From Aldrovandia affinis (lineage: Eukaryota > Chordata > Actinopteri > Notacanthiformes > Halosauridae): a stretch of DNA of 64,000 nt. This document shows positions 25,390-38,530 of this stretch, piece by piece. The position numbers and the translations under genes were made by a program. Position 1 is the first letter of the stretch. Each line of letters starts with the position of its first letter. The DNA is taken from contig JAINUG010000049.1 in assembly GCA_029706075.1 (NCBI GenBank), forward strand, positions 919,918 through 983,917, in the 5' to 3' direction. Under the pieces are notes generated by a model, which did not search any database, had not been told where the DNA came from, and saw only the letters and a program-made list of their open reading frames with translations.

Positions 25390-25451
25390 TCAGAGAGAGA
25401 GAGAGAGAGAGGACATCCTGTCTATTGCTGTCTGCCTCTCTCTTACGGAGC

Positions 25452-25493
<42 letters not shown>

Positions 25494-25572
25494 GGGGAGG
25501 GAGATCAGGGATGTGGTGTGTGTGAAGGGAGGGGGGTGGCATTAGTTGTGATGTGAATGGAATAGAAACGGC

Positions 25573-25603
<31 letters not shown>

Positions 25604-25875
25604 AGAGAGAGAGAAGGAGAGAGCAAATCAACCTGCTTCTTTTGACTGAACAGGATGGGATGGGGAAAATAAGCTGTCCGGCACACTGACCAGAAAAGGG
25701 ATTTTGTCAGAAGGGAAAAGAGGGACAGACGAAACAGGGAGGAAAAACATATAGAAAAATAATCCACCACCAGGAGAAAGGGGGAGATAGCAGAAAATGC
25801 TACCGGCAGGAGGGGGAGGAGGGAGAAGAAAGAAAGGAACGAGATGAAATGACAGAGAGCGAGAGAGAGAGGAAC
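25390..25875 (+). repeat. Purine-rich (GA)n tracts
   Basis: At least four GA runs (about 25394-25413, 25455-25491, 25573-25620 and 25855-25872) inside an A/G-rich stretch. Long homopurine mirror tracts of this kind can form triplex DNA. A similar shorter tract is at 26265-26315. Confidence 0.9.
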
Positions 25876-28108
25876 AGGATGAAATGTGGAGGTAAGGCTT
25901 GCCTTTCGTTTGACCCAGATTTGCTATAATGTGTAGGCTAACCCGCATCCACGTACAAATGCTACTGTTGCGACTCAGTCGATTGACTGGACTGTGCACC
26001 ACATACACACATTTGGTTATTGCACACACATACATTTTTAATTGATTCCACCATTAAAAAAACCCAACACATGACAAAAAGCAATAACGGTAATCGTAAA
26101 GAAATTATGCGCCAACACAAAAGGGGAAATGCTTTGTGAGGGAGAGGAAATGATGTTCGAGGTGCGTTCTTTTTTTCCCCTCCTCCTGTGCCTCTTCTTC
26201 ACCCATGTTGAAATAGTATTATGACATTGACATGAAGGCACTGCAGCCTTTGCTACAAGAGGCTAGAGGGAGAGAGAGAGAAAAGAAGGAGGGAGGGAGG
26301 GAGGGAGAGTGAGAGAAAGAGGCGCACAAACAGACACAGAAAGGTAAGTGGAATTGGAAAAATAGTGAAAATAGTCCTGCAGTTATTGCTGGGCTCCTGG
26401 CTAACTGCGGTCTGGGTGACGGGGGTAGACAGCATGATGTGCAAAGTGTGGAAACAAAAAGGCTATATGTGTTTTTAAGGTGGCTAAGGGGGAGTGTGTG
26501 TGTGTGTGTGTGGGGGGTCGTATGAGATTATTTTGGGGGGAGATGCTTTTGGGGTGGAGGAGGGTAAGGCACAAGAATGATCAAAAGAAGGGTATGGAGA
26601 GAGGTAGAGGGCTGAGGGGGGGGGGGGTGCGCATCTTACGTGATCCTGTGTATGAAGGATTCGGGACAATATGTTTCTCTTGGCCTTTATGCAGAATGAA
26701 TCCTTATTTACACTACTACACAATTCGCTTTCTTATGTAAGGTGCAGGGATCTACCATATTGAGGCAAACAACACGTCATCTTCTGCTGCTGATGGAGCG
26801 CGTAGATTTCACAGTGGAGACGCTTGCTCTGCTCCCCATGCTGGCTCTGGCCAGCTCTGCAGTAGCATCATTAGGCTGCGGTTTACATCTGTGGGCCTGA
26901 GTGCTGGATTCCGGCAGATATATCTATATACCTAAATATATATCTAATATCCTTAAATGAAATGTATAAATATACTTAAATGTATGTTACAAATAGATAA
27001 TATATTATGTGTAGATATTTTTCATACATATACTTACACACATATATGTACATAAATATATATACATGTGTATTTGTTTACACATATATATATATACATA
27101 TATGCATAATACATATAGATATTATATTTATTTGTAACATGTATGTTTAAACATATTGAACTGTTTGCAATATTAGTCTTGTGGTATGTTTTTGCATGTG
27201 CAACCCTGTTATCTGAAAGATGTGCATGTAGTTGCATGGAGTCTGGGGGGGTTGCACTCTGTGGACATGGATGATTGTGTTTGTGTGCTGAGCGCTCAGT
27301 GTCTCGCTACCATCATAAGAGAGTGCGATGTGACAGAGGGGCTGGGCCTCGCATGCATGCTGTTTCTCCATCACCTGTCAGACCGCGTGAGGGCAATGCT
27401 TTGTTGTCACCGTGCCATCACGACGACACTGCCACCCGAGCGGGTGGCGAGGCAGTGGAGGAAACTGTGCTCGTCATATTCAGAGGCCGAACAGGAAATG
27501 CGTAGTTCTCAGAGACTGGCACTCGTGAAGTGTGTTGTAGTGATACAGTAAGCTACGTTGTAGTGAAACACCTGAGACACCTTTTCTGGGGAATGTTATT
27601 GGGTGTGGTCCAGTCTGACTGTGCTTGGTAAACCTAGCAGGTTGCATTAAGTCACACATGGTGGGATAGACTGTATGCGGTGTGAAAGTCGCGTGTTCTT
27701 TTGTTCCCTACACGCCTCGTAGGCCTTGTTTTTTTCTCTCTCACTTCTGAGTTGAGATGACGATGGGATATGAGAAACGGAAGCATTAAATGTTCAGAGG
27801 TTTCGTTAAATCCCCCAAAAAAATCTTTGATCTGACACTGGAATGCAGCAGAGAGTTCCCAAGATGCAGCATTTCAAGTCAAACCCAGGTTTGTGTGAGT
27901 CAGGAGTATCCTTAAGGCTATGGCGAGCCCCTGGTCTCTGAGGCGCACATCCGACAGCCTCTGTCTAATATCCAACAGCCTCTGGGAAAGCTCTGTTAAG
28001 TGTTTGAATATTCTATGACATGAACGACTTTGAACAAGGAGTTCTGCAGTTAAATGAGAAAATCTTGGCGTCCCAGTAGCTGGATTTATCCACGTCCTTG
28101 GTGTAGAC

Positions 28109-28292
28109 CTGGGTTCCTCAAATTGCGGTCCTCATGCACCGAACGCTGCTGTTTTTCTACCCTCCCTTTTACCTGGAGTCAGGTGCGAAGACACTCTGGC
28201 CAATCAATTGCACTAATTGTTCAATTACCTTCCTGAGAGAAAAGAAAACCAGGACTGAATTTGGATTTGTGGGCCACATTCGAGTGACTCTG
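28109..28292 (+). mobile_element. hAT-type MITE related to 22178-22356
   Basis: It shares with the 22.2-kb copy the terminal TTCCTCAAAT, the internal GCTGCTGTTTTTC, ACACTCTGGCCAATCA and the closing GTGGGCCACATT-type segment. Flanks GTGTAGAC (28101-28108) and ATGTAGAC (28293-28300) agree at 7 of 8 positions, consistent with an aged hAT target duplication. Confidence 0.75.
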
Positions 28293-28677
28293 ATGTAGAC
28301 CCTATGATTGTGAATGCACTTTTGTGAGTGGCTTTCTGTAATCCTATAATGTTGTAAAATTCCCTGTTGGTACAAAAACAAAACCTGACTCTCTCTGGGT
28401 CAGTGAAGTGGAGTATTTTGTCACTGTGTGTGCACGTGTCGATCAATATGGCTGGCTGGCACACGCTTGGGTATGAGTGGGAAGGGATAGTGCCCCATTT
28501 GACTGGCATCGATCAGGCTGATTGTGTCTTCGTGTCTGGGGTTGGCACGAAGAGCAGGTTTACATTTAGAAAGCATCCACCACCTATGGATTTAAAACAT
28601 GGCATGACAATTAACTAATGATAGATTGCTTATGATCATTTCTGCGCAGAATACACTCTTATACTCCCCAACACACT

Positions 28678-28744
28678 AAAACAAAAGGCAAAACCAAATA
28701 GGTCATATATGGGATATGACCTATTTGGTTTTGCCTTTTGTTTT
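28678..28744. repeat. Perfect 31-bp inverted repeat with 5-nt loop
   Basis: The left arm 28678-28708 and right arm 28714-28744 are exact reverse complements, with loop ATGGG. The RNA would be an uninterrupted 31-bp hairpin. The perfect pairing is unlike a typical animal microRNA precursor, which has mismatches. It could be a tiny foldback element, a recent palindromic insertion or an assembly artefact. Confidence 0.9.
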
Positions 28745-31210
28745 TATAATTTTCCATTTCGTTTAGGTTTCAAGTTGATTTCAAGTTCCAAGTGAATGGC
28801 TCATAATTATATATAAAAAAATGTGTAAATGAATAAACCTGCTCTAAGCAGTACTCCTCTCAGATTAGCATCCAGCGCGGGTTTCACCGGCTGCTGTCTT
28901 CTGCCATATCTTCAGTATAGATAGGAAAAAAAACCTTCTTTATGATCTATGGTGCTAATTGAAGTCCACTACTGAACCTGATGTCCAGAGTATCTGGGAA
29001 AACCCAGATAGTCATGACGACCGCTCTGCATTGGCAGGTCCCGTCCATCACTGTAACATTAGCTTACGCCACTAATGCTCAGAGAGGGAAGCTGGGCACC
29101 TCCACTCTCGAGCACCAGATAAGCCGATCTGCCTCTTTCCCTCTGATCCTCCTCCTTCTCTCCTTGATTTTATTGCACGTTATTCGGAACAATGAGGTTG
29201 CGTGGGAGTCGGTACTTTATTGAAGAAGGGTAAGTCTACGGGGGAAAGAAGAGGGAAATGGAGAAGAAAAATCTACATGAATAAAATACCCCAGCTAAAA
29301 CACTGTCAAAATGATTCATGGCTGATATTATGTTCTTCGCTAATGAGAGTCTTCAGTCTTTCCCACACTTATGTGGATATCAACAGCCCAGTTGTTACAT
29401 GAATTGCTCTTAATTGAGTGTTGGGCTCCCTAGATGGGTGGTGCGTGCACTCTGGGAAAGGGTTAAACGATAGACAGACAGACACACACACACACACACA
29501 CACACAAACAAACAAGCACGATAGGCAGACAGATACACACACACAAACAAACAGGCATGTTTGTTGCCCTGTCACGGACAGATATTGTCCCCATTTACAT
29601 TGGCTGTTTGATACTGTCGTTATCCATCCTTATCAAAGGACAGCAGGCCCAGAGAAGGCTATAAAGAATGAGACTCACACACTTACTAGATGCTCCAAAA
29701 AGTAGTGTAATGGTTTTATTTAACCAAGCAGGTTGGTTAACGTTTTGACCCTTAGGTCTTCATCAGAACACACTTTTTAGCATCTTTTGTGAGATTCTTT
29801 GTTGCCACACTTTGACTTGGCACCTTATGCTAAGCCTTTTTGGAGTGCGTATGTTTATCGTGTTACCTTACAGGGAAGGCTCCATACGCTGTAGTACTTT
29901 TGTGTTACGTCAGCCATCACAGACAGACTTGGTATCACCTGAAGGGTGTGGTAACTAATCTATAGCCACATATAATTTTTTTTGACCTGAGCAAATTTGA
30001 GTATGACTCTTTGCTCAAGCATAGGAGCAGGATCGGAGAAGTGTATTTAAAGAAGACACCTGAGACTTGAATCAATAAACCTTCCTGCTTCTCTCCCTGC
30101 TACCAAGGAGCCACAGATTGCCTGGATTATTTTCTAATGGATAAATAACCTCTTTAGAGTAAAAAGTGTCTTGATCCCGATTAGCCCATTCTAAGTGGAG
30201 AGCATGACCTCATACCAGATTGTCAATGATTTGTAATTTTTGTTCAAAAAAATATTTGTTCTCGCTCTCTTTAACATATTGGCACCAAATATGAAAGAAT
30301 AACAAATTTGATGATGCTTTCTGCTGAGTTGCTGTATTAGCATGATTACCCTCACAATTAGCATCACAAACGATCAAATAACACGTTGATGGAGGATGAT
30401 ATTTTTACTGACAATGGGACAATGGGACTCAGGTTAAAAAGCACAATGATGACAAAAAAAACCTCCCCCACTGCAGTGCCCCCACTCAAGCTGTCGATAT
30501 CATCTACGCCACGGACACCATGATCTTCCCAGCGCTGCCGAGTCACTCAGAATGCGGCAGGACGCCCTGGTGCCCTTACGCACTGCTTCTCTGTGGTGGA
30601 TACGAGCTCAGCCCCTTTTCCCAGAGTGAAGTCATCCCCAGATTTATGTTTCCCGGCTCTGAGCAGATGTACAGCGGCTGAATGTGTGATGAGGAAGAAA
30701 GCAGAGGATGGGAGAAAGTGTGTGTGTGGGGGCGGGAGCAATGTAAGGATTTGAACCCAGTCACATGAAAAGCCCACTATTGGTTGGAAACCTCCAAAGT
30801 GGAGATTGTAGAACCCGTTTTTTTCTCAAAATGAGAGTTGAAGAACTCTCAGCACTACCCCCACATATGTGAGGTCCTTCTTATATCATATCTATTAGCA
30901 GGAGCATAATACAGAAGGTACAAAGGATCCCGGGTGGCCAACCCACAGGGTCTCAGCATGTCAATTTCAGTTCATATATTTGCAAACATTTACACAGTAA
31001 ATTAGCCAGAGGGAGGTAGGGAAAATACACAGGCATAATAGCAAAATCACAAATAAGGGACGTGAGTCAGGTGAAATGAGACTTTCTCAAGATTGTTGGC
31101 TGGTGGACAGACATGCCAGGCTATGCAGAGTGCCACCTCTTTTCTCTTTGGTATTTAATGCATATATAGCTTCTCATTCTAAATCTCTTGTTCTGAATAG
31201 TCTCCTTACG

Positions 31211-31459
31211 TAGGTGCTTAGTCAACCCTGGTCCTTGAGTGCCAGAGACATTTCTGGTTTTAGTTCCATCAGAGCTGGACTAACACAGTTTGATCCATTA
31301 TTAGGAGTCTGAGCAGCTGAATATTCACAGTCTCCAGCACATGGTCACCTGCGTTCATTCAGCCTTAATAATTCATCCAGTTACGTAGTTAGGGGGTCCA
31401 GTTGGAACAAAAACCAGAAATGTCTCTGGCACTCCAGGACCGGGGTTGCCTACCCCTGC
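31211..31459 (+). mobile_element. MITE with long inverted termini (hAT-like)
   Basis: Left part CAACCCTGGTCCTTGAGTGC and the following ACATTTCTGGTTTT are repeated in reverse complement at the right (AAAACCAGAAATGT, then GCACTCCAGGACC, then GGGGTTGCC), and it ends TACCCCTG. The right end matches the CAGGGGTA terminus of hAT MITEs. The left end is eroded and I see no convincing 8-bp duplication. Confidence 0.7.
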
Positions 31460-32530
31460 TCTAGAGGTACATCAGGCATCCAGCTGAAGCTAATCGCTGA
31501 AGCCTCACCACTTCCCCTCTGCACAAGCTATAACTGATCAAGAGAGGCTGAAAATATCTGTCAGCACAATCCTGCTATACCCCCCGACCCCCACCCTGAA
31601 GCCTGCACGTTCAGTGACAGCCCCAAGTGCCAGATGAGTGCAACAAAGGACTCGCTGACAAAAATGGCCTGATAAAAGAGGAATCTGTCAGGGGGAAATA
31701 AAAAAGTAAACGCTGCTGCTGTTGCTCTTGTTTGCATTTCAAAGGTGATAGCAGCATGCGCAGTAACGATTCCCGCCCCCATCAAGGCTGGGTACTGTAT
31801 CGGAGACTCCATTTCACATGTCTTTATCGGATATGACTGCTGGTACTCCTGCATGCTATTACATCATTATTGATTTTGCTTGGCAGACACAATGGATGAG
31901 GGAAGGAAGAATATTGAAAGGGAGCATTCGACAATTCCACCGATCTAATTGTGTGACCCACAGAATTTTGGACCAGGGTTCCGGGGGACCCTGAGGTGTC
32001 CCATAGTGAAGAGGTTCCCTTTAATAGTCTGTAAAAAAAACATTGTTGAAATGAAATGAAAACGAAACGCAATTGCATAATGTTTGGTAAAAGTCTGCGA
32101 GGGAATTGTGACTAATTTTTGACCATAGCATGGAACAAATGAGAATTTGTGTACTACAACGAATGACACGCTGTCTATTTACATTTCAGTGTCAAGGTTT
32201 AATGCAGAAATGTTTTGCCCTTCGGTGTCCCTGCACTCTCTGCCTCAGTATCCAGGGTTCCAGGCTCATAGTAGGGTTGAAAAAAAAACCCTACCGGTTT
32301 ATGCATCTGAAATGGATACGAGTAATGCTCTCACTCTCTCTCTCACACACACACACAGACACGCACACACACACAGGCAGCAGAATGGAGTGATGCAGAT
32401 GACTGTCAATGCTGAGGGTTCAATGCATGGCCAGGTGTAGCCTAGGGCAAAATACTACCTTCATTAATTCAGCATATATATGTGTGAAAAAAATCAAATG
32501 TGTTTTGGAGAAGTAGTCCCCCTATCTCTG

Positions 32531-32830
32531 ATTTTACAGCTTAATGATGGCCTCCTTATTGATTGATGTTCCGGTTCATTCAACCCCCCCAACGCTGGAT
32601 CTCATTACGGCACAGCTAGTATGTGCATACTTGACTCCAAAAAATATGAAAATGTAACACTTTCTGCTGGGCAACTTCATTAGCATTAAGAAAATGGAGC
32701 ACGGTGACTGCAACTCACAATCCTACAACATATTTTACAGTTTTATGATGGCCTCCTAATCGATGTGTGTGTTGGTTCACCCAAAGCTCCAAAACAGGAT
32801 CTCAATGCGCGCAACACCTAGCATTCTCAA
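32531..32830 (+). repeat. Diverged direct duplication
   Basis: The segment from 32531 (TTTTACAGCTTAATGATGGC) recurs from about 32738 (TTTTACAGTTTTATGATGGC). Both copies continue with CCTCCTA/TTATTGAT, GGTTCA and GGATCTCA words. Spacing is about 205 bp. It may be two diverged copies of a short unnamed repeat. Confidence 0.5.
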
Positions 32831-35286
32831 ACCAACGTCGACGCAAGGTCGTTGTGATCTTACTACACAGTTACATCACAACTGGAATGTTAAGAATGTG
32901 TTGCCCATATCCTACGAACCAATGACATTTTTGATGCTGTGAAATCAGGGCAATATCTATGGTGGAGGTGAAGCTAAAATGCTACCTGCTGGGTGGTTCA
33001 TCACGGTAAGGCAGTGTTCTACTTGTGTGGATGGGCCTTGCGGTCTGGTATAGAATCCGGACCATGCTGCCCCGATACCATGACACACCTGCCAACTCAA
33101 ATCCCTCCTTCCTCCAGTTGGCAGATAATAGCCCTTAGCTAACCTCTGTATTAGTTGGATGGGTTCCGAATGCGTGTGGTCTGTCCAGGCTGGCAGTGTC
33201 CAATCCCCAAGGGGGTCCGGGTCATCTAAAGCCACCCTCCCCCCATCCCACAGGCCTGCAGCTCGAGGATGGAGCAGCTTTTGGGGATCGGATAGATAGC
33301 TGAGACCCCCACAAGGAGACCAGTGGCAAGATAAACCTCCATCCCTGTCTAATCCTGCAAGATAACCAAGGCAGGAAGCGAAAGAGAGATAGAGAGGTGG
33401 AGAGGGAGCAAGAAAGACAGAAAGAGAAAGAGAGGGAGAGAGAGAGAGGCAAAGGACTAAGACCAGAGTAGCATAAAAAGAGAAGAAAATGGATATGGAG
33501 AGGAGGACACAATGAGAGCGAGCAACTTTCAAAAATTCTCATGCTCCCTTCTGTCCACCACACACACACACACACACACACTTGCACATTCAGCAAGACT
33601 GGGAAAATCAACTTGGATCAGTGGACCCACAATGCATCTGCAGTGGGGTTGGGAGGTTGTGCCGTGGTGCCTCCTATCCCTCCTGACTGGCCCCTAGTCG
33701 TCCTGACAGACTGTTTCAAACCAAACTGAGCTCTTCCCTCTGCACAGTGAGATGCTCCTCTCAGTAAAAATTGAGTCTTATTCAGTCTTTCAGAATTCAG
33801 AATTCAGTCTTATTTGAGGCATGTCTAGGAAAAATGTTGATCATTTATATTGATTTATTTACCTTTTTAACATTTTTTTTACATTGATCCTATTTTGACA
33901 TTATAGGTCAAATCACCATGAGATCTGAGTTTTACTTCATTACAAGAAGACAAGCCTTAAATGTGATAACCCACAATCTTCACAAACACCACAAATTAGA
34001 AATAGCTAACACAACAACAACAAAGCAAGAACATTCAGTGCTTTGTGTTTGTGTATCCATTATGCCTGGAGATTGCTCATAAAGTGGCATTTACCTGAGA
34101 CAGGAACATAGGACAATCACTCTTGAGGTTGCATTTCAAGGAAGCGCAACTAGTTTTTCACAGCGCAGCTGAAAATGAGAAAAAGTGAAATGAACAGCTG
34201 ATCAGAGGATTCGAGAGGTTTCTGCAGAGGCCTGCTCAGGGGCTGTGGTGGAAGTGACAGTCCTCTCCTCTTTGCATTAAGAGTTAGACACCCTGAGATG
34301 GAAACCAAGACTGGCATTTCCAAAGCGTGAGGAGGGGCTGCTTTTCCTATTGGTCGAAGGCACCCTCTGACCGGGAGCTGAACGTGAACTGGAACCTACA
34401 ATCCCACGGTGACGCCACAGCACAGACGATGACCCATGTGATGTCACTGACGCCCGAGGGGTGGGTGTTGGCAATAGAAAGCAGGGGCAGGACGCTAGAT
34501 TGTTGGCAGTGCCCGGCCTTGACCCTCCCCTTCCCCCTTCCCCATTCCCCATGCTGGAGGAACAATCGGAGGTCCAGCTTTCCTGCTGACAGGGAAAAGC
34601 CCTCATCCAACTGGACAAACTTGGCTTATTATTGCAATAAAGCAGCAATCTTTAATAAAGCAATGATAATTGATTTCTCTCTCTCTGGCACTTTGAAAGG
34701 CTTTGTAAGAAACATGGTATGATGGGAGAATGGATTTTCTTTTCCATGCTTATGCATTCGCTACTGAAGGATAGTTTACAAATTTGGTCAATTTCTAAAG
34801 GGGCTGATGGTAAAAGGATATTTTCTGTGTTGTATGGGCAGTCCACTAGCAGTGGCTCAGTGGCTCCAGTCCGTGATTTTTAATGACGTACTGTGTGCGA
34901 CGTGCGGACATCCTTAAGGCTACGCGCTTTAGCTGATGATTATTCTGACGTCAGCGCTGAGTGTGAGTGGGCAGGACAGACGGGAGGGGGGCAGCAGGGG
35001 GTACGAGGGCCACAGTTCAAACATAATGGCTACAGTCATGAAATGAAGGGCAGTGTCTCCCTCTCTCAGAGGGACAGCTGTTCTTCCTGCCTCTGTGGGC
35101 AACGTGCCACATGGCTGCAGGCTACCCACACACTTTTGCAGAGACGCAAAGGCACAGACGCACACCACAGACACACTCTCACACACATGGACGGGCAATA
35201 CGCAATAACATGCACAGTCTCCTACGTTTTCCAAAGTAATCTGTATGATTACTTACATTTTGTGCACACAATTACCCACACAAGAG

Positions 35287-36970
35287 TACATTTACATTTT
35301 ACATTTTAAGCATTTAGCAGACGCTCTTATCCAGAGCGACTTACAAGATGTGCATTAATACATGGTAGGAACAATCATAGTTAGCGCACGAGATCAGTGC
35401 AGTAATACAGCAATAGACATCATTGCAGGCATCTTTATTTTTTTCCGAGTATAGTGTTGAACAAGTAAACAGTGGTGAAGGCAATTTAGCTAGATAGACA
35501 GAGTTCAGTGGTAGTGGAGTCTGAAGAGGTGGGTTTTGAGTCTCGCAAGTGATTCCGTGGTCCTGACCGATTGCGGAAGGTCGTTCCACCAGCGAGGGAT
35601 CAGGACAGAGAAGAGGCAAGACCGTGAGGAGCGGATGCCAGGCGCCCGGAGGGATGGGACAGTCAGTTTGCCAGAGGAAGCGGAGCGAAGGGGTCTGGGA
35701 GGGGTGTAGGGAGTGATGAGTGACTGGAAGTATGGGGAGCAGTACCTCTGGCCACTTGAAAAGCAAGCACCAGTGATTTGAATCTGATGCATGCTGCGAT
35801 GGAGAGCCAGTGGTAGAGGGGTGACAGCTTGAACACCAGACAAGAGCAGCAGAGTGCAGTGGCTTGATGGCACAGGCTGGAAGGCCTGCCAGCAAGGAAT
35901 TAGTCCAGACGTGAGATCACCAGGGCCTGGACCAGGAGTTGAGTGGCCTCTTGGGTGAGGAACGGTCGGATCCTCCGGATGTTGTGGAGGGAGAACCGGC
36001 AGGTCCGAGTAATCGCTGCAGTATGGCTCGAGAAGCACAGCTGGTTGTCCAGGGTTACTCCAAGACTCCTGGCAGACTGGGATGGAGACATTATGGAGCC
36101 TTCCACGGTGATTGACGCATCGATCATCGGGGAGCCCTTCGCTGGGAGGAAGAGCAGCTCTTTCTTCCCCAGGTTCAGCTTCAGGTGGTGGGTGGACATC
36201 CATGCGGAGATGTCAGCCAGGCATGCAGAGATCCGTGCCGGGACCTGGGTATCAGATGGAGAGGAGAGAAAGAGTTGAGTGTCATCGGCATAACAGTGAT
36301 AGGAAAAACCATGAGCAGAAATAACAGAGCCAAGTGACTTAGTGTACAGAGAAAATAGGACGGGGCCTAGCACTGAGCCCTGTGGGACTCCGGTAGAGAG
36401 GGTGTGGGGAGAGGAGAGGGATCCTCTCCAGGCCACCTGGTAGGACCGGTCAGCCAGGTAGGACTCGAACCATCCAACGCAGATCCAGAGATTCTCATCT
36501 CGACGAGAGATGAGAGCAGGATCTGGTGGTCCACGGTGTCGAATGCCACCGACAGGTCGAGGAGGAGGAGGACGGAGCTAAGGGATTGAGACTTAGCCCC
36601 TTGAAGAGCCTCAGTGACTGCAAGGAGAGCAGTCTCTGTGGAGTGGCCTGCTCTGAACCCAGATTGGTTGGGATCAAGCAGGTCATTCTGTAAGAGATGA
36701 GCAGACAGTTGGTTATAGACAGCCCCCTCTAATGTTTTGGAAAGGAATGGGAAGAGAGAGACAGGTCGGTAGTTTGAAATGACAGCAGGATTCAGAGAGG
36801 GTTTTTTGAGGAGGGGGACAACATGAGCGGATTTGAGGGAAGAGGGGACAGAGCCAGAGGAAAGAGAGGAGTTAATGACATTGGAGACAAAGGGGAGGAT
36901 GTCCATAGCAATGGACTGGAAGAGGGGGGAAGGAATGGGATCAAGAGGGCAGATGGTGGGACGGTGGGAC
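35287..36970 (-). mobile_element. L2-clade LINE, 5'-truncated, reverse transcriptase pseudogene
   Basis: Minus-strand remains of a non-LTR retrotransposon. In order: the fingers region ([59 protein letters not shown]), then [18 protein letters not shown], the catalytic YADD at 36281-36292, then [23 protein letters not shown] and a C-terminal WWNDLPQSVR. At least three frame changes disable it. No endonuclease domain remains and the element starts abruptly near 36970, a usual 5' truncation. The 3' end (35287 on this strand) is the GTCGCTCTGGATAAGAGCGT-type tail followed by short ACATTT repeats. The same tail is on the SINEs in this window. Confidence 0.9.
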
Positions 36971-37851
36971 GGAAAGAGTGTACATGGACCACACACAGAC
37001 ACTCTTATACACTCATACAGTGCTAACCGCAAATACAGTACAGTGCAAACAAACAAGCATATACACAAGCGTGAACACTTATGAACACACGCAGACACAC
37101 ACTCGTACAGTACAGAACACACACTCACTCACATGTAATCATATACAGTGCATGTTCTCACACACAACATTTCAAACACAGGCGTGAATCTTCTCTTCTC
37201 ATCAGTGTGAACTTTCAAGAGCGTAAAAAGTATTGTTTCCGTAGCACGGAATGGAGGAGATGGAGGGGGAGGGTCTATGTGTACAGGGTGGGAGCCTTCT
37301 GTCTGTCTGTGGTGAGACGCTTCACCCAGCCACTAACTCGGGTTACACTAGCAGTGGCAGTTGAGCATCTCTCTCTCTCGTGGTGGGTGCACCCCTCTCC
37401 CCCCTGCAGAGGTCAGCCTCAGATCCTCAGGGCAGTGACAGATGGGCTCTCAATGCTGACCCCTCCCTCTGACCACTGCTTTTTATTACCACTGATTTGG
37501 GTAATCTGTCGTGCCATCCCTTTCTCCCTGTACCAGTGTTTAAGCTGACACTATAAACACTCAAATGCAGCTGGCAAGCTGCTACATGTTTTGTTTTCGT
37601 TGCCAACTGAAAAAAACGAATTCATTTGAATTTAGCTTCATTCAACCAATCAATCAAGTTTTCATCTCATTTAACGACCCAGATAATAGTGCTGTAGAAA
37701 GATTTGTATAATGCAACGCAATATAATGATCACCAGCAGACAAAATATTTAAAAAATGTATGGAAGCAGCTAGGTTTCATCACACACAAATAGCATGGTA
37801 AAAATTGTGTAATACATAATGATTATGAGTAATTTCAATAAATTAACATTA

Positions 37852-37857
<6 letters not shown>

Positions 37858-37886
<29 letters not shown>
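37858..37886 (+). repeat. (TA)n microsatellite
   Basis: A pure TA run immediately beside the left end of a Tc1 remnant, which targets TA. Confidence 0.9.
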
Positions 37887-37891
<5 letters not shown>

Positions 37892-38530
37892 TTAACTGCC
37901 ACAATAAAGGAAACACCAACATAAACACCAACAATATTACTTTAATAGGGCGTTGGTCCGACATGAGCCACCAGAACAGCCTAAATATGCTTTGGCATAG
38001 ATTGTAGCCTCTACAAGTGTCTGGAACACTGTTGGAGGGATGCAACACCATTCATGCTCCAGAATCTGCCATAAGCATTCAACTGGGTTGAAATCTTGTG
38101 CCTGAGGCTACCATGGCATATGGCTTACATTGTTTTCATGCTCATCAAGCCATTCAGTGACCACTCATGAGCTGTGGATGGAGGCATTGCTCTCCTGGAA
38201 TAGACCACACCCATCAGGATAGAAATGCTTCACCATGAAGGTGATCACCCAGAATGGCTTTGTATTTATTAGCATTTACCTTGCCCTCTAAGGGGTTGAG
38301 TGGACCTAAACCACTCCACAATCTCCCATAAGTGTACAATTGGGTTGAGATGTGGTGACTGAGACACAGTGGCATATGGTTTACTGTTACTCATGAAACA
38401 TCAGCAAGTTGAGCAGTCTTTGTCACTGAAGCTCCTGCCAAATATACCCCAACAATCATCCCTCAGTTAAAGTCACTGAGATCTATTCTTCTAGCCATGG
38501 TTATCAAAATAATGGGCAATGTTTAGAAAA
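37887..38530 (-). pseudogene. Tc1 transposase remnant
   Basis: It begins with a Tc1-type terminal repeat (TACAGTTAACTGCC, then AAAGGAAACACC) and continues as the antisense of the C-terminal half of a Tc1 transposase. The reverse strand reads a catalytic-domain remnant in which the expected QDDNA is QESNA, followed by VVTEWLDEHEN and a decayed NPxExLW region. The first catalytic aspartate is lost and frames are broken. The far end, near 38490-38530, corresponds to the start of the transposase gene (complement of ATGG near 38500) but lacks a clear second terminal repeat. Confidence 0.75.

Larger units (their letters stand above)
28745..35280. other. Gene-free region
   Basis: No gene recognised. 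Contents: CA/CAAACA repeats (29480-29545), a dispersed-repeat fragment with ACGTTTTGACCCTTAGGTC near 29740, a MITE at 31.2 kb, a CA run near 32342-32375, a diverged direct duplication at 32.5-32.8 kb and a purine-rich tract at 33370-33455. Remaining sequence looks unique. Confidence 0.45.

Noticed and set aside
27186-27551. 121-codon plus-strand frame in a GC-richer patch
   Set aside because: No recognisable domain, no splice or promoter context, and the frame begins in AT-rich microsatellite-like sequence.
28714-28730. miR-192/215 seed in the right arm of the hairpin
   Set aside because: Only seven bases agree, the arm is the wrong one for miR-192 and the hairpin is perfectly paired, unlike that precursor.
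30735-30775. Isolated B-box-like GGTTCAAATCC on the minus strand
   Set aside because: No matching A-box at the right distance and no cloverleaf; likely chance.
32957-33611. Long minus-strand frames of 129-191 residues
   Set aside because: They are leucine/serine-rich translations across a purine-rich GA tract, without domains.
36404-36589. Plus-strand frames across 35.9-37.1 kb
   Set aside because: They are antisense shadows of the L2 reverse transcriptase.
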